Shown here: positions 11,930-24,990 of the stretch, piece after piece
Layout: every line of letters starts with the position of its first letter
How positions within the stretch are numbered: position 1 is the first letter of the stretch
From: Isoetes taiwanensis
Lineage: Eukaryota > Streptophyta > Lycopodiopsida > Isoetales > Isoetaceae
Direction of reading: 5' to 3'
Assembly (NCBI GenBank): GCA_021234155.1
Contig: JAJEKV010000014.1
Location: forward strand, 7,023,563-7,087,562
Length of the DNA: 64,000 nucleotides
Translations under genes and position numbers: made by a program
The notes under the pieces: model-generated
Told to the model about the DNA's origin: nothing
The model's input: the letters and a program-made list of their open reading frames with translations, nothing else
Database searches by the model: none

Positions 11930-13080
11930 CTAAAGGGACCGATCAAGTAGATCAACATTGCTAGCAAAATAAATACTACAACCATGCATTGCCTATCAAA
12001 CTCTATTGTTGCTAAAAAATAATCAGGCTTTTGACACATATATAATGGAGTCTCGTGTTCTCCCACCCCCCCCCCCCACGATTTTTTTTTCGTGTGTGAA
12101 TTTTTCTCCGCCGCCATTTTCCCATAGTACAGGTGCACACCTTTATTAAGGGTCCTCCCCTTGTGTTGAGCATATCATTGCATTTCGAAGAAGGAATTCG
12201 TTAATTTTCGTGTTCAATTCTTAGCAGCTATTCCAATGCAACTTGCGATCTGATCTGTTGAAGATTTTTAGCTCCCTTGTCTGGCACCTTTGCGATAGAA
12301 AGCTCAAAGAGGGCTTGCAAATTTGGCCCTCGATTTGAGAAAAAATTCCACCATTTTGACCCTCAAAGGTTGCAGGTGATGCAAATGGGTTGGATCCCCA
12401 AAAAAAAAAAAAAAAAAGAAGAAGAAAGCGAATCAAACTATTCATCAAAGCCCCGCGAGATTCTGCAGAGAATTCCGTTTAAGGAATTGGTTGAAAATTG
12501 CTTTCGAGCATCATGTTGTCCATACATGGTATCGTAATTGAAGTCAGACATGTCCATGGGGGGGCATTTCATAGCCTCAAAGATGTTATATCACAAAAGG
12601 CGTGATTTAGTAAGTAGCAAAGGGCCAATGAATGTGCTTGTGTTTGCAGTGCAATGATTGTGCCATTAAGCTCGACCATTGCCATCTCAATTACTACTTA
12701 AGCTCGACCATTGCCATCTCAATTACTACTTGGAGCAACCCTAAGATTTCATGACCTTGGCATTTACCTCTCATGTCATAATAGTAGGAATGTTCAGTGT
12801 GCTATAGATGCCAAATGCTATAAAAATATTAATAAATTAATGTATTATATTTAAACGCAACAATGTTCTATAACATAGTAGCCAAACTAGTGGTGGAACA
12901 TACGTTCACTCAATTGAAACAAGTACTATAGGTGTTGATGCTTTTGAACTTGTTGAGGAAGATGTTCTATAACTTCTATTCAATTTGTGTTTACGGCTAA
13001 GAAGAACCATGTCAATGAAACAAAAGATAGATATGTATAGTACATCCTTCAACAAAGCTGCACTTTTTAAAATAATTTAT
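11930..13080. other. unassigned spacer with homopolymer tracts
   Basis: No gene is supported. The stretch contains a C-run near 12068, an A-run of about 18 near 12401, and a 33-bp tandem duplication at 12666-12731. Composition changes sharply near 13085, where the A-rich tract begins. Confidence 0.4.
12666..12731. repeat. 33-bp tandem duplication
   Basis: Two adjacent identical copies of a 33-base unit beginning TTAAGCTCGACCATTGCCAT. It lies in otherwise unassigned DNA. Confidence 0.9.
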
Positions 13081-14089
13081 CAATTCTGGGAAGGGACTCG
13101 CGAGAGACACAAAATCGGCCGACTACCAAAGGACTTCCTCAACTATAAGCCTAGTCGCCGCGAAAACCTTCAGCTTAAACCGATAGCAAGAAGACACTCC
13201 CGCCACCACCCCCGAGCAGTCGGACAGGACGCAGAGAAAAAAGAGAGGAACGAAAAAGAGGGCCACCAGACGGAGTAGCGAGGAGATGAAAGGAACCGGT
13301 AGAAATGAGGCGTTGAAGGATAGTGGCAGGGCATGCGAATGAAGGCAAGCGGGCAGGGGAAGAAAGGAAACCAGGATCCGAAGAGTCTGGTTCAAGTGAG
13401 AAGAAAACTACACATTGACGACGAAAAACCAAAGAAATGAGCCAGCCGTGGGGAGAAAACAAAGCGGAAGAAGAAGAGCCGAAACACCTACACGGACGAT
13501 ATCACCAATGACCAAAAAAGAAAAGGATATTAGAGAAAAAAACAATGAAAAGAAAAGCACGCCGCCCCGATGACAAATCTAAGGAAGTGCCCCGACTGGA
13601 CGGCAGTAGCGCAATGACCTGAAAAAAGGAAGCACATTAGAGAACAAAAACAACGAAAAGGAAGGAACACCGCTACGATGACGAATCGAAGGAAGCGCCC
13701 GGGCATGCCAACGAGAACGGCAACAAGGCGAGGACAAAAACAAACCACGCATTATACGCACAATGCATATATGATATGGATGCAAATCACGGACCGATGT
13801 CCGTAGATAGTTGTCTTATTTGAATACGATTACGGACCAAAGCTCGTGAATGTGGCTACGGACCAAGTCCGTGAATGTGGCTATGAGTCCCTCCCAACAC
13901 TGTGGCCAAGAACTAATAACAAGTAACCGAGATAAAAAGGCAAGGAGGAAAAATCTTACGATATAGGAATGTAAAATGCATAGACCTAAAGAAAACAAAG
14001 TGCAACCCCACATATGTTGTCAACAAGAAGTCTAAAGCGAAGAAGGTTCATAAGGATGTAAAAAGGGAGAACAAGATGAGGAGAATGAA

Positions 14090-14262
14090 AATGCTAAGGT
14101 CCGGGCGCAAAGGTAGCATAGGAGAAATGTGTGGTCTTTGTCCGAAGACAAATACCCTATGCATCAATCCATGAAAAAAAGGCCCCAATAGGAAAACATC
14201 ATATCGCGGCAAACGAGGGATCTAGATTGATAAAGAGAATGTAGACATACTAACGTGAATCG
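14090..14262 (+). repeat. internal repeat module, copy 1
   Basis: About 170 bp resembling 15091-15255. Both contain AGCATAGGAGAAATGTGTGG, a CCGAAGACAAATACC block and GGCAAACGAGGGA. Divergence is considerable, with many small indels, so the duplication is old. Confidence 0.85.
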
Positions 14263-15090
14263 CATAAACTAGAAGCCCAATACGACGCGACCGCGACAAT
14301 GTAAGCGAGGGTGAGACGAAGAGGAGCACCAACGACCGAGCGCGAGAAGAACGGGAACAAAGGCCCCCATGAGCGGTTAAAAAGAACAAAAACGTGCATA
14401 ATGGTGAAGCGGCAAGCTGCAAGACGACAAGCACTCAAAATGACGTGGCGATTAGAAACGATAAAAATCAACAATTCATGAAAAAGAGAGGATAGCATCA
14501 CCCGGGGTTGGAAAAAAGCATCACCCAAATGGGTGGAAGAAAAATATGATAAACAAAAATTGGCGTGCAAAAATAGCTAAATAGCAAATATGATGTATAA
14601 TGGTAGCACAATGTATAATGTATATTTTAAGCCCAAGCATAAATACGAGAAAAAAGAGGAATGCAAGCCAATGAACCAATCCACGAGAAAACAAGCACGC
14701 ACAAGAGCCCAACGGCCCGAGAAAAGTGTAAAAAACGACGATCGCGCCTTTAATAACAACTGAACAATGCTAGAAGCCCCCAAAACCACATCGATTATAT
14801 GCGCACCGAAAAGCAATAATACAAAAAAAAAAATGATCGAAATGAAAGCAGAGCAAAACAATGGATGAAAGCTCCCCATAACGGATATACAATAGGAAAA
14901 AAATCGACGGAAGAGGCGAAAACCGACCGAGGTAAATAGGGTTCAAAGGAGAAATATAGTGCAAAAGAGCTCATAAATGCAAAAACATGACAAAGTGCAA
15001 AAACCATGGCAAAAAGAAGAATCGAATGAGTATAAGGAAGTGCCAAATGCAATATCGCGGCATAAAACCTGCAATGATACAAATGGCGTG

Positions 15091-15255
15091 TAATACTAAG
15101 GTCCAGTTCAGGGGTAGCATAGGAGAAATGTGTGGTGAAGCCCGAAGACAAATACCATATGCATAAAGCCATGAATAAAGGCCTCAATAGGAAAAACAAA
15201 CTTGGGCAAACGAGGGACGAGATTGAGGAAGAGAATATAGACATACCAGACCGGC
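15091..15255 (+). repeat. internal repeat module, copy 2
   Basis: Partner of 14090-14262, about 1 kb downstream in the same orientation. It keeps AGCATAGGAGAAATGTGTGG and ATTGAGGAAGAGAATATAGA in place of the slightly different version in copy 1. Confidence 0.85.
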
Positions 15256-17366
15256 GCAAAAGAATGGTCGAGAAGGAAACGAAACTAAAGTTAATTGGAG
15301 CACAAGGAAACGAAAAAAGGAGGCGTAACTTAAAAAAACGATAAGCCCAAGGAAACAACACATAGGCCACGCGAGAATAAAGTAAAAAATGCGACCGAAC
15401 ATAAACAAGTAGATCCAACGGAATAACCCGGACAACCGCTAAAGAGTCGCGGGGCATCAAAAACAAGATAAACCACAAATGCAAAAATAAAATCCAACAA
15501 CTATGGGAAACCAAGAATGTAGAAGATAATACCACCGAATAACGATATACCACCCGATAATAAGCATAATATGGAAACCAAAGTTGAGACACCGTATATA
15601 GGAAAAAGCAAATTCAAATGATGCCAACATAAAAAGTCAAACAATCATGTAAACGCATATAATGCAAAAACATGCCAACATAAAGCGAAACCATATTGTC
15701 AACCATAACGCAAAAAAGATAACAACCATGAAACATCTGGAAACATGATAGAGGCAAGAATGTGAAAAAGCCAATGCAACCATTGTAATGCTCACCGCCA
15801 AAAAAGAGGAGAACAACGTTCCGCGAATATGAAAAAGAAAATCAACCCTCATAGTGCATAATAAGCATAACGTGGAAACCCAGTGGAGACATCGTACATA
15901 GGAAAAAAGGCAAATTCAAATGATGCCGAACATAAAAGGTCAAAATAGATCACGTGAATGCAACATAGGGATAATATCAAGGTAAACAACAAGGATGACG
16001 AAAACATAAGGTGCCAGAGATGAAAAGGACAATACATGTAGAATAATATGCCACACGGACCAGATGCGCCCCCTATGCTAAAAGCAATATACACGTGCAA
16101 AAACACACCTTATGGCAAAAACACTTTAATGACCAAGTTAAACCCATACAAATGCACCCATAAGGTCAAAAGGCTAATGCTCTCCCATCGTCCTAAAGAA
16201 ATTCCAAACCAACAGGAATGACACATGTCCAGACAAAATTGAATATGTAACAAGATGAATCGTAACAAATAACCCCAAAATATGATGCTAAGGATTACGA
16301 AATGAAATGGACATGGGAGCAAATGCAGCAAATAGGAAACATGCTAAACCACAGTTGCACAATGAAAATCCGCAAGGTCTATTCGTATATGCCAAGGTAG
16401 AAAACCCGCCAAGAGTAGTCACCAGGAGTGTTGCGTAGTAATGTGTTCAACCTCAAACGCACAAATGAGAAGGAACCGAAGAAAATAAAAGAGCACCACA
16501 AGATTAGAAATTGAACATTGGCAAAATATGAGCACGTATAAGTTTGTTTTCAGACCCAAATTGTACATATGACAAGAATTGAAATATGTTGAAAAGAGGA
16601 ACAAACGCCAGATAAATGAGATGATCCAATGAATATAGGCAAATGATCATGCATATCGGAGAGTCAAAAGTCCCAGTAAGCACAAATGAGAAGAAAAAGA
16701 TGCCAAACCCATAATTAAATGCAAATACCAAACCCAATCCCCATGAACAATAGTTGAAAATAATCATGTAGGCAGCTAACTAAAATATAAAACGACTTGA
16801 ACAATATAAAAATTGTGAGGTAAGGAAACATAAAAGGCTAAGAGACATGGACGAACCCAGAGCCACGAAACAAGTTGCACATTGGAACATACAAACGCGA
16901 AACAAGTTTAACAAAACAAATTTCAAATCTTTCTGTGGGAAATTCGGAAAAAGAGAAACATACAGGATACTTACAGGGTCCAAAACTACAACACCATGCA
17001 TTATTGCCCTTGAAAATATTCAAACAGAGCGATGACCCCAAAATAGTACGCTAAGGATTCTGAAATGAAATGAACATGGGAGCAAAATGCAAAGAAATAG
17101 GAAACTGCGCGAAAACCACATTTGCAAGGTCTATCCGTATGTGCCAAGCTAGAAAACCCACCCCTAAGTAAGAAATTGAATGATGCGATGCCAAGCACGT
17201 AAGTAAATACCAATACAAATCCCCATGATTAAAGAGAAATATGCGATGAACGTAAGCTCAAAGGTAAATGAACAAAAGGAGAAAGGACAAGCTAGCCGGA
17301 TCAGGGACATGGAGAAGGCAAGGCCGGACATTGGGATGGCAAAGGAGGCTAGAGAAGTGACGTGTA

Positions 17367-17627
17367 GCAACTTACAAGGGAACTAACACACTATAAAGGC
17401 GTAAAGCCATAATGAACTGAAAAGTCGATTTAGAAAATAAAAATGTGGTGGTTGACAATAACCTCGGAAGTAGTTGGAAGTTGAAATTAAGTGGTGAAAG
17501 TGACCACAACAAAAGCAACTTACAAGGGAACTAACACACTACCAAGGTGTAAAGCCATAATTAACTAATGTGGTGGTTGACAATAACCTAGGACGTAGTT
17601 GGAAGTTGAAATGAAATGGTGAACGTG
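17367..17627 (+). repeat. imperfect tandem duplication, period about 148 bp
   Basis: Copy 1 (17367-17500) and copy 2 (17515-17627) share GCAACTTACAAGGGAACTAA, GTGGTGGTTGACAATAACCT and GTAGTTGGAAGTTGAAAT. Copy 1 has about 30 extra bases in the middle. It lies within the A-rich tract. Confidence 0.85.
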
Positions 17628-20269
17628 TATAACAACAAAAGTGCAAACCTAGAATGTAACATTAAAATGAAGTGCAAACCTCGAATGTAACAGAAAAATA
17701 GAATGTTTAAAATGAAGTGCAAACCTCGAATGTAACAGAAAAATGATAATACAGGCATCATCACCAGAGTTCGAACCTTCATCTACCACTAAGGCAGCCA
17801 ACGCCCTGCCCAAGGAGTTATCCATCCATGAGGAACATAAAAATCTCATTTCTGCATATCTGTTGTGAGAAAGAACCCCAGGGAAGAAGCAGCTGGACCT
17901 GAAGCTGTAGAGAAAAGGGCGAACCATCTACAGACTATCATCTACAGGCTATGGCAAGAAAAAATGAGATTGGTGGAGCTGGGTGGAATTAGCGGCATGC
18001 GGCAACCCTAAATAGCTGAAATCGGCCAGGCAGATCGGCTTAGGGAGTGAAGGCAGGAAAAGGATATAAGGAAAAGGCTGCAACTTGTTTGCTCACAGTC
18101 GATCTGCTACAAGACAGAGAAATACGACGGTCCCAAGAGGGGCAAACCAGCAACGAAGCAGCATCAACACTCCGTCTAATGCTCCAGCGACCACATCCAC
18201 TCCAGATTCGGGCCTTGACTGCACAGATTTCCAGCTGTAAAATAAAGGCAGGACAATGGGCGAGAAGAAGAGGCTGTAACAGAAACCACAGACATGGGTC
18301 AGCAACCAAATGGCCGGGAACCGCCCTGGCTATGCCAGATCCTGACAAGTACAGAAGAGAGGATAAGAAAAAAGAAGGAAACGAAGGTAGAGAGCATGCT
18401 CGAATGATTTCACATAGCCGAATCCAGAGCGGCATTGAAAACCCTTGTGCTGCAAAACCAATTGTATAATCTGCCATCTTCCATGGAAAGATTCGATTCC
18501 GCAGATGCACCAAGATTTGTGCTGCTCCCTAGCCAACTGCATGTATCAATAGCAAAACCGAGAAAACCCATACCAATAATCGAAACCTCCATCCATGCAT
18601 GAGCAGAGCCCCAAGGAAACTAATCCACAAAAAACACCAGCAAACCAGAAAAGGATCTTCAAAAACACGGTATGAAAAGTCAGCTCGAGGAACATCCGAG
18701 CATGCCAGATAGTAGTTTGTGCACATGAAATAGCATGCATCATCAGAAACGAAAATGAATCAGAAGGAAAACGGATTTGGATAGGAAGAAAAGCAGGAGG
18801 GGATGAAGGTCGGATGGGTTGAAATGACGCTGAAGTATCGAGGATAGGCAGGGAGGATAGGCAAGAAAGCAAGGGACAACTGAGAGTATGAATAAGCTAC
18901 GAGAGGATAAGAAGAGCTGCTGTGAGATAGGCTTGTCATTCATCACAGCAGCAGTATACAATGTGTGGAAAACTAGGGAGAGAGAGGGGATAGCCGACCA
19001 TAGGAACAATATCGGACTACCCCCTAAAAAGAAATGTGCCAAGGCAAAATAAAAGGGTAATGGCAACAACTTCTCATCGGGATAAAAAACCACCGCCCTT
19101 TCGGGTTTTCGAGGAAAACCCTAATGAGAAATGGTCGCCAACAACCTTGAATGTGTTGCCTGGAGAACGGAGAGAAACGAGTTGATGGCGAACGCAAATA
19201 GAGCACGACCCCAGCAAAACGAGTTGATGGCTTAACGCAAAATAGAGCACCTGACCCCAAAGAACGGCAAAAAGCCTCCCCCGCATGTATCCATGGAGAA
19301 CCAAAGGAGAGGGGTGATGGCGAACAGAAATAGAGCAAGACCCCAGCAGACGGCAGAAAACGGCGGAATCCTGCAAGCAATACCAACAAAACTCCCAAAA
19401 AGAACACCCGTAAATGGTCAGAGAAAATAAATAGCACAAGCTGCACCAAGAAGGTCCAAAAATGAAAACAGAGGAAAAAAGAACATAACAGAAAAAGATA
19501 GCATCACCCAGCGGGTGGAGAACCATTATGTAAAAATATGCATCACCCTCGAGGTGGAAATAAACAGCATAATATAAGAATAGCAACACTCACAGGTGGA
19601 GAACAACAAAGAGGCATGAACAACAAAAAAATACAAATGAAAAAGACGCATGCGCCACCGTGAACAGGGCGGGAAGGGAGGGAAGCTACGAGAGGATAAG
19701 AAGAGCTGCTGTGAGAAGACGCCGATAATCGAGCCAGAACAGAAATGGCCTAATATAGGCGCTCATCCCTTCCCAGAATGGCGATCCGATGGCTCGGATC
19801 GATGGGATTACTTGATCATCCAAAGTTCTGAGCCACATAGACCTCTAGCTAATTAGAGGACCCGTAATCACCCAAATTTATCATGGCCAATAACTTACTA
19901 AATCCCAAGGCACATTGGTTAAAGATGGAAAAATCATTTCTACTTCAATGGAGAATTGCTATCTAGCCAATTTTACCAATCTTAGAAAACCAATCTTAGA
20001 AATGTTGAATGGGATGGCAGAGTCAACAATTATTTAATTGCTTGAATCTTATAATAAACTAATGATTATGAGTCTATTCCCATCCATTGACAAAACTGTA
20101 GACAAAGTGGCATATCTACATGCCACAGCTCCAGACTTATCACCATTCATTGGCACACAGTACCATAGATTGCTAAAGAGCAGATTAATGTTTCTGGTGA
20201 AGAAATCGGTATATATCTTTGCAAGTTGTTCCTTGGACCCATCTGTAGATTCAATTGCCACTCCTTTTC

Positions 20270-20282
20270 TTTTCTTCTCTTT
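20270..20282. repeat. L1 target-site duplication, left copy
   Basis: TTTTCTTCTCTTT directly precedes the T-run that is the complement of the L1 poly(A) tail. The same 13 bases stand at 28430-28442 on the other side of the element. The pyrimidine-rich sequence limits uniqueness, but placement exactly at both ends is convincing. Confidence 0.7.
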
Positions 20283-20899
20283 TTTTTTTTTTTTTTTTTT
20301 TTTTGAGTGAATGGGGTTTTTTTCATTAATTATAGAAAAAGGTACAACATACTGAGTGAGCCTTTATAGTTAAGCCACTCATAGAAAAGCAAGTAGAAAA
20401 ATACATATAGAATAAGTGCTTTGATAAGCACTTAGTAGTGTCCAAAATATTACTCAGCCTTATTAGTAGCTGGTAAATTTGTTGTGCTGCAACTGAGAAG
20501 AACATTGTTGAAAAAGTTGAAAAAGTTCAGCAATATCTACCTTAGCCAGTCAAAGACCAGTCCAAGATAATTCCTGCAAAATAGATTAAGTACTGATGAG
20601 GTACTACAATGCTGCAATTATATGAAAACAGGTGTATGGTTCCAAAGGTAAGGTGCAGTATAATGGATAGGAGAAGAACAGGGATGTCAATGGAAGTGGT
20701 AGGAGCTAAGGTAGTCAAAGTGAGATTGGAACTGGGGCTGAAGAATAAGAGTGCGACCATTTCCCCAATTTAACTCAATGATCAGCCTATCTGCATTTGT
20801 GGTGGACATGAGAATGATCAATGTTCCATATGCATCTGCCGCACCCACAGAGTGGTAATAATAACATTCTCGTAATTCTCAAACCGTTGATGAGTCATT

Positions 20900-23800
20900 C
20901 TTCCGCTTTGTTACATTCCAAAACCACCATAGTTGCACCATTAGATATGTGCTTCTGCGAATTCCATAGCCCAGTCCCAGTTCATTATCCCGATGAATGG
21001 TATGTCAATATCGCTGATGCCCCCGACCGGACCTCGCCCACATGTCATACGTGTATTGTATATCATGAACTAGACTCGGCCCTGGAAACAGTCTGTATTC
21101 TGCAGGTTCAACAGAAGTGCTAATGTCCCTACTTAGGTTCCTCATGTAATCTACCAGTAACAAATTAGGTGTTAGTAAGAGATTCATGACAAGTCAGCTT
21201 TAAATATTTTATATGCACCATAGAAATTGCCAATACTTAACCATTTATTATCTAAAGAATCCAAGGAATCATTGTGTTTGGTGTATCCGACTTGTTGCAA
21301 CCATTTCTATGTCATAGATAACTTGAAATTTAATCCAAAGTATAGAAATTGCCTTTCCACCATATTGACACCTATTTCTATGCTTCCATACATTCCACAA
21401 AGCAATATAACATAAGGAATTCATAAATGCATCATCATTCATCAAGAACTCAAGCAAAGTAGCGGGACAATTAATATTGAAAGTAAGTTCAAACCAACTC
21501 CAAAATGGATTTAGAGTAGCACGACCAAAGATATGTTCAAGAGATTCAACATTATTGCAACCAAGAGGACAAAATTGGGATGCACAGGATTGGTTAAGGA
21601 ATTCGAAAGTCTTGCCAAAGTTTCCATGTTTGGTAGGCTCTTATTGGCAATTAACCGGATGAAGTAAGAAATCTTTGGTGGCACATATGAGTTCCGTGTA
21701 TTTATAAAAGCCTTTTTTCACAAATCATCGAAAAGACCCCAATAAAGTTTGGATTTGGAAGGTCGATGGGGAGTATTTAAACAGAGGAGTAAACTTTGGA
21801 AACACTATAGCTAGGCTTACCCATAAGGAACCAGGTCATTAATGATAGGATTGGTAAGGAGATTGATGTTGCTAGTTTTCACCGATGATTCTAAACAAAA
21901 GCTTATCGATGAGTCTGCCTCTAATCTTATTTTTCAGATTTGTCCAGAAATCCATCCGGTTTGAACCCATAAGTCACCAAGTTTGGAAATGCCATATTCT
22001 CATCCACTTTTTGTATAACTTAGGATGCTTAATGGCCAAGGGAGTACTATTGTCACTAGAAAGATTAGGATTCCAAAAAATACTTGTGCTCGGGTGGCTA
22101 TTTTGAATGCTTGAATGTTCAAAGTTAGTGTGAACTTTGTTCTAGGCCGTGATAATGCCTCTCATAAGAGGGGATATGTTTGGTGCGTGTTTTGAATTGT
22201 GAAGGCTGGGCGTGCGATCATGAGTGATAGAAGGATGCCCTTTAGGATGACTACATGAAAGCCAAGTATTTGATAAAGGTTGTGGCTGGATTATTATGAT
22301 GGAAAAGGGATTTCCGGATATATTTTCCAGCCAAAGCACACGACCAAGAGCTAGGTTTTACATCCAATGCCACCGCTTCTTGCTTCCGGTAATTGTGTTC
22401 CAATTAACCATATGGTGATTCTTCCAGATGAAGTTTCTAACAATTCTCTCAATTTGATGGTAGATACATTTTGGTGCTAGAAGGGCAGAAGAGTAGTAGA
22501 TGTGAGAGGCAAAAAAGAACGAGTTAGCAATTATGACTCTGCCGCAAGAGAAAGACAATTACCATAGTTGCCTAGCTTTTTTCGATTTTGGAAACAATAG
22601 GTGTCCATAATCCTTTGAGACTTGGATTGAGTGACAATGGCATACCCAAAAGGTTGGTTGTCTCTGTTGATTTGATGCACTTGATGCCAAAGAATCTTCG
22701 TCAACATCTAAATCTCCAACAATAGTACATTTGTTCCTCAAGTAAGATGTATACCAGAGGCAGCTCCAAAGATGTGAATTGTGTTCAGGAAGTTGGCAAT
22801 AATGCCTGACTCATTCTTGAGGAAGCTGAAGGAGTCATCTGCATATTGCAAAATGGAGAGGCTGGAAGTATTGTCAGGAAGATTCAGACCAACTATGCTT
22901 CCCACAGATTGTTGATGAATAATCACTCTAGTGAGCATCTCTGCTACAGCCAGAAAGAGATAAGGGGCTAGGGGGCAACCTTGTCTGACACCACGAGCCG
23001 AAGGGAAGAAATATCCAGGGGAACCATTCACTAGAACAGTTGATTGGGATCTAGAGTTTAATCCCAATATAAGCTTGATAATTTTCTCACTGAAGCCCAA
23101 TTTATGCAGTGAGACTAGAAAATTCCACCTCACAGTGTCAAAGGCTTTTGAAAAATCTAACTTTAATAAAATACAGTTTTGTTTAGTTAGATTGTTCCAA
23201 TGCATTCCTTCCATGGCTGCAATGTAATTATCAAGGATGTATCTGTTTGGGAGAAAAGCAGATTGATTCTGACTAATGATCTCTTGAAGATGAGCTTTTA
23301 CCCTATTGGCTATAATCTTAGCACAGACCTTATAGGTAGAGTTTGTTAAAGAGATAGGTCTCCAGTCTGAGAAAGTTTGAGGATTGTCAACTTTAGGGAT
23401 TAAAGTGATAAGGCCAGAGGAAAGAGCAGGATGCAAATGTGTGGAATTCCAGAAACCCTTGATCATGTGCATAAAGTCATTTTTAATAGTGTCCCAGAAT
23501 CTAATGTAAAATTCGGGTGGAAGAACATCAGGGCCAGGGCTTTTGCCCTTGGCAAGACTCTTGAGGGTAGAAAAGGTCTCTTCTGCAGTGGGAATAGTAT
23601 CTGTGGAAGGGGTCATGATCAAATTACTGTGAAGATCATTATTTTCAATGATATCAGTGAAAGATTTGGCTTCAATTGTTTGCACAGAGCTGTCTACTGG
23701 CTGAGAGAAGATTTTCTCATAGTTGGAGCAAAAGAAATTGGAAATTTCTTTTTGATCCGAGTATATATTGCCATTTTCATCTTTGACAGTGGTCAGCTGA

Positions 23801-24956
23801 CTTTTTAAAAGTCTGGATTTGGCAACCCTGTAAAAAAACTTGGAATTTCCATGATCCATATTGGAAATATACTTAACTTTGCATCTGATAGATGCACCCT
23901 TTGCTTCCATCTCTTCAATTGTTTTAATGACATTTTCTAAATTACCTTCTTGCCAATGAAGCTCAACATCCAAGGGGTTCTCTTGCAGCTGCATTCTTAC
24001 CTCTTTCATTTCTTTAAGGTAGGCTTTTTTATCTGCTTGTTTGCTTTCATGTAAATTCTTCGACCACTGTTTGATCCAGGTTTTGGAGTCTTTTATGTTA
24101 GAATAAAAGGATTTCATGGAATTTGTGGATCTAACTTTGGGGAGAGTTTCATAAAAAGCAATGAAGTCTTCTGAAAAGTATCCGAGTCAAGCGAGAGCGC
24201 TTCAAATTAAAAAGGAGTATTGCCATGCTTTTAACAGATAGAGTGTAATTTATAGTAAAGAATTGAGGCTGGTGATCGATATAGATGTGCTCTCATCACT
24301 TTGCTAACCGCACGACTATTCCAAATATCATTATGAGTGTTGTTTATGTAGAATCTGTCCAGAGCACAATAAATCCTGCTATTACCTTCTTGCTTATTGG
24401 ACCAAGTGTAGGCAGAGGTAGAGGATGGAATATGCTGAAAAAAGAACTTGTCAATCATTTGATCCCACTGAAGAATCTCTTGAGATGACATGTTAAGATT
24501 TTTTCCTATCTTCATTTCCCAAGTAGGTGTGTTATTGAAATCCCCTGCCATGATCCAAGTGTCACAGGTCTGAGATGCAATAAAATTACTAACTATGGGC
24601 CAAGTGTTAGCTCTAAGTCTTGAATCAGTGGAAGCATAGATGTTTATAAGTCCAAAGCTAAAATCATTATGCCTGAAAATGACAGATTGCCAGGACCTGC
24701 ACGGGCTATTATAAACATAACTGTGAGTAAAATGTCTCCAAATTATGCATAGGCCACCAGAAGTGCCATTGGCCTCAATCCAAGTAGATGAAAAGCCAGG
24801 GCCAATCCAATCTGCTAAGTTTGAGCCTTCAAAGCTGGGAAGTCTAAGCTCCTGGAGAAGAATGATATCTGCATCATAACTTTTGATTTGAGAGATAGCC
24901 CTTCTTCTTTTTAAAGGGCCTTTGATACCCCTGAGATTCCAACTGAGAATCTTCAT
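20900..24956 (-). pseudogene. L1 ORF2: endonuclease, reverse transcriptase, zf-RVT
   Basis: ORF2 nicks target DNA and reverse transcribes the element RNA. It starts at 24956 (MKILSWNLRGIKG), 35 bases after the ORF1 stop. The apurinic-type endonuclease shows LLQELRLPSF, GLCIIW, IMAGDFNN and CALDRFYINN. The terminal DH motif (DHQPQFFTINYTL) sits in a different frame near 24270, so there is a frameshift there. The RT follows from about 24117, with DWRPISLTNSTYK, QSAFLPNRYI, motif A LKLDFSKAFDTV, RGVRQGCPLAPYLF and the catalytic LQYADDSF. After 22738 the frame breaks repeatedly. The post-RT region (CGRVIIANSFFFASH) and the zf-RVT cysteines with ALWNVWKHRNRCQY (21269-21600) are still recognisable. 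A weak RNase H-like remnant may lie near 20900-21000. Confidence 0.9.
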
Positions 24957-24990
24957 GAGGAGTGAAAGAATAAAGCAAAAATGGAGAAGG

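Larger units (their letters stand above)
13085..19700. repeat. A-rich, T-depleted tract with diverged internal repeats
   Basis: Over about 6.6 kb the plus strand is rich in A and poor in T. For example, in 15961-16020 I count 30 A and 8 T of 60. Modules recur imperfectly: 14090-14262 with 15091-15255; 15553-15630 with 15855-15935; 16269-16411 with 17036-17162; 17367-17500 with 17515-17627; and 18900-18930 with 19684-19714. A short GTTGATGGCGAACGCAAATA unit recurs near 19172, 19221 and 19315. Long minus-strand open frames here, such as 14795-15592, are hydrophobic strings produced by the T-rich strand and match no family. It may be a large non-coding retrotransposon derivative or a decayed satellite-like array; I could not find terminal repeats. 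Confidence 0.6.

Noticed and set aside
14795-15592. Minus-strand open frame of 265 codons
   Set aside because: It sits in the A-rich, T-depleted tract; its product is a hydrophobic Phe/Leu/Ser/Tyr string with no domain, as expected from T-rich sequence read by chance.
18040-18513. Overlapping frames of 157 (-) and 140 (+) codons
   Set aside because: Both strands are open over the same bases, composition is atypical and no family is recognisable.
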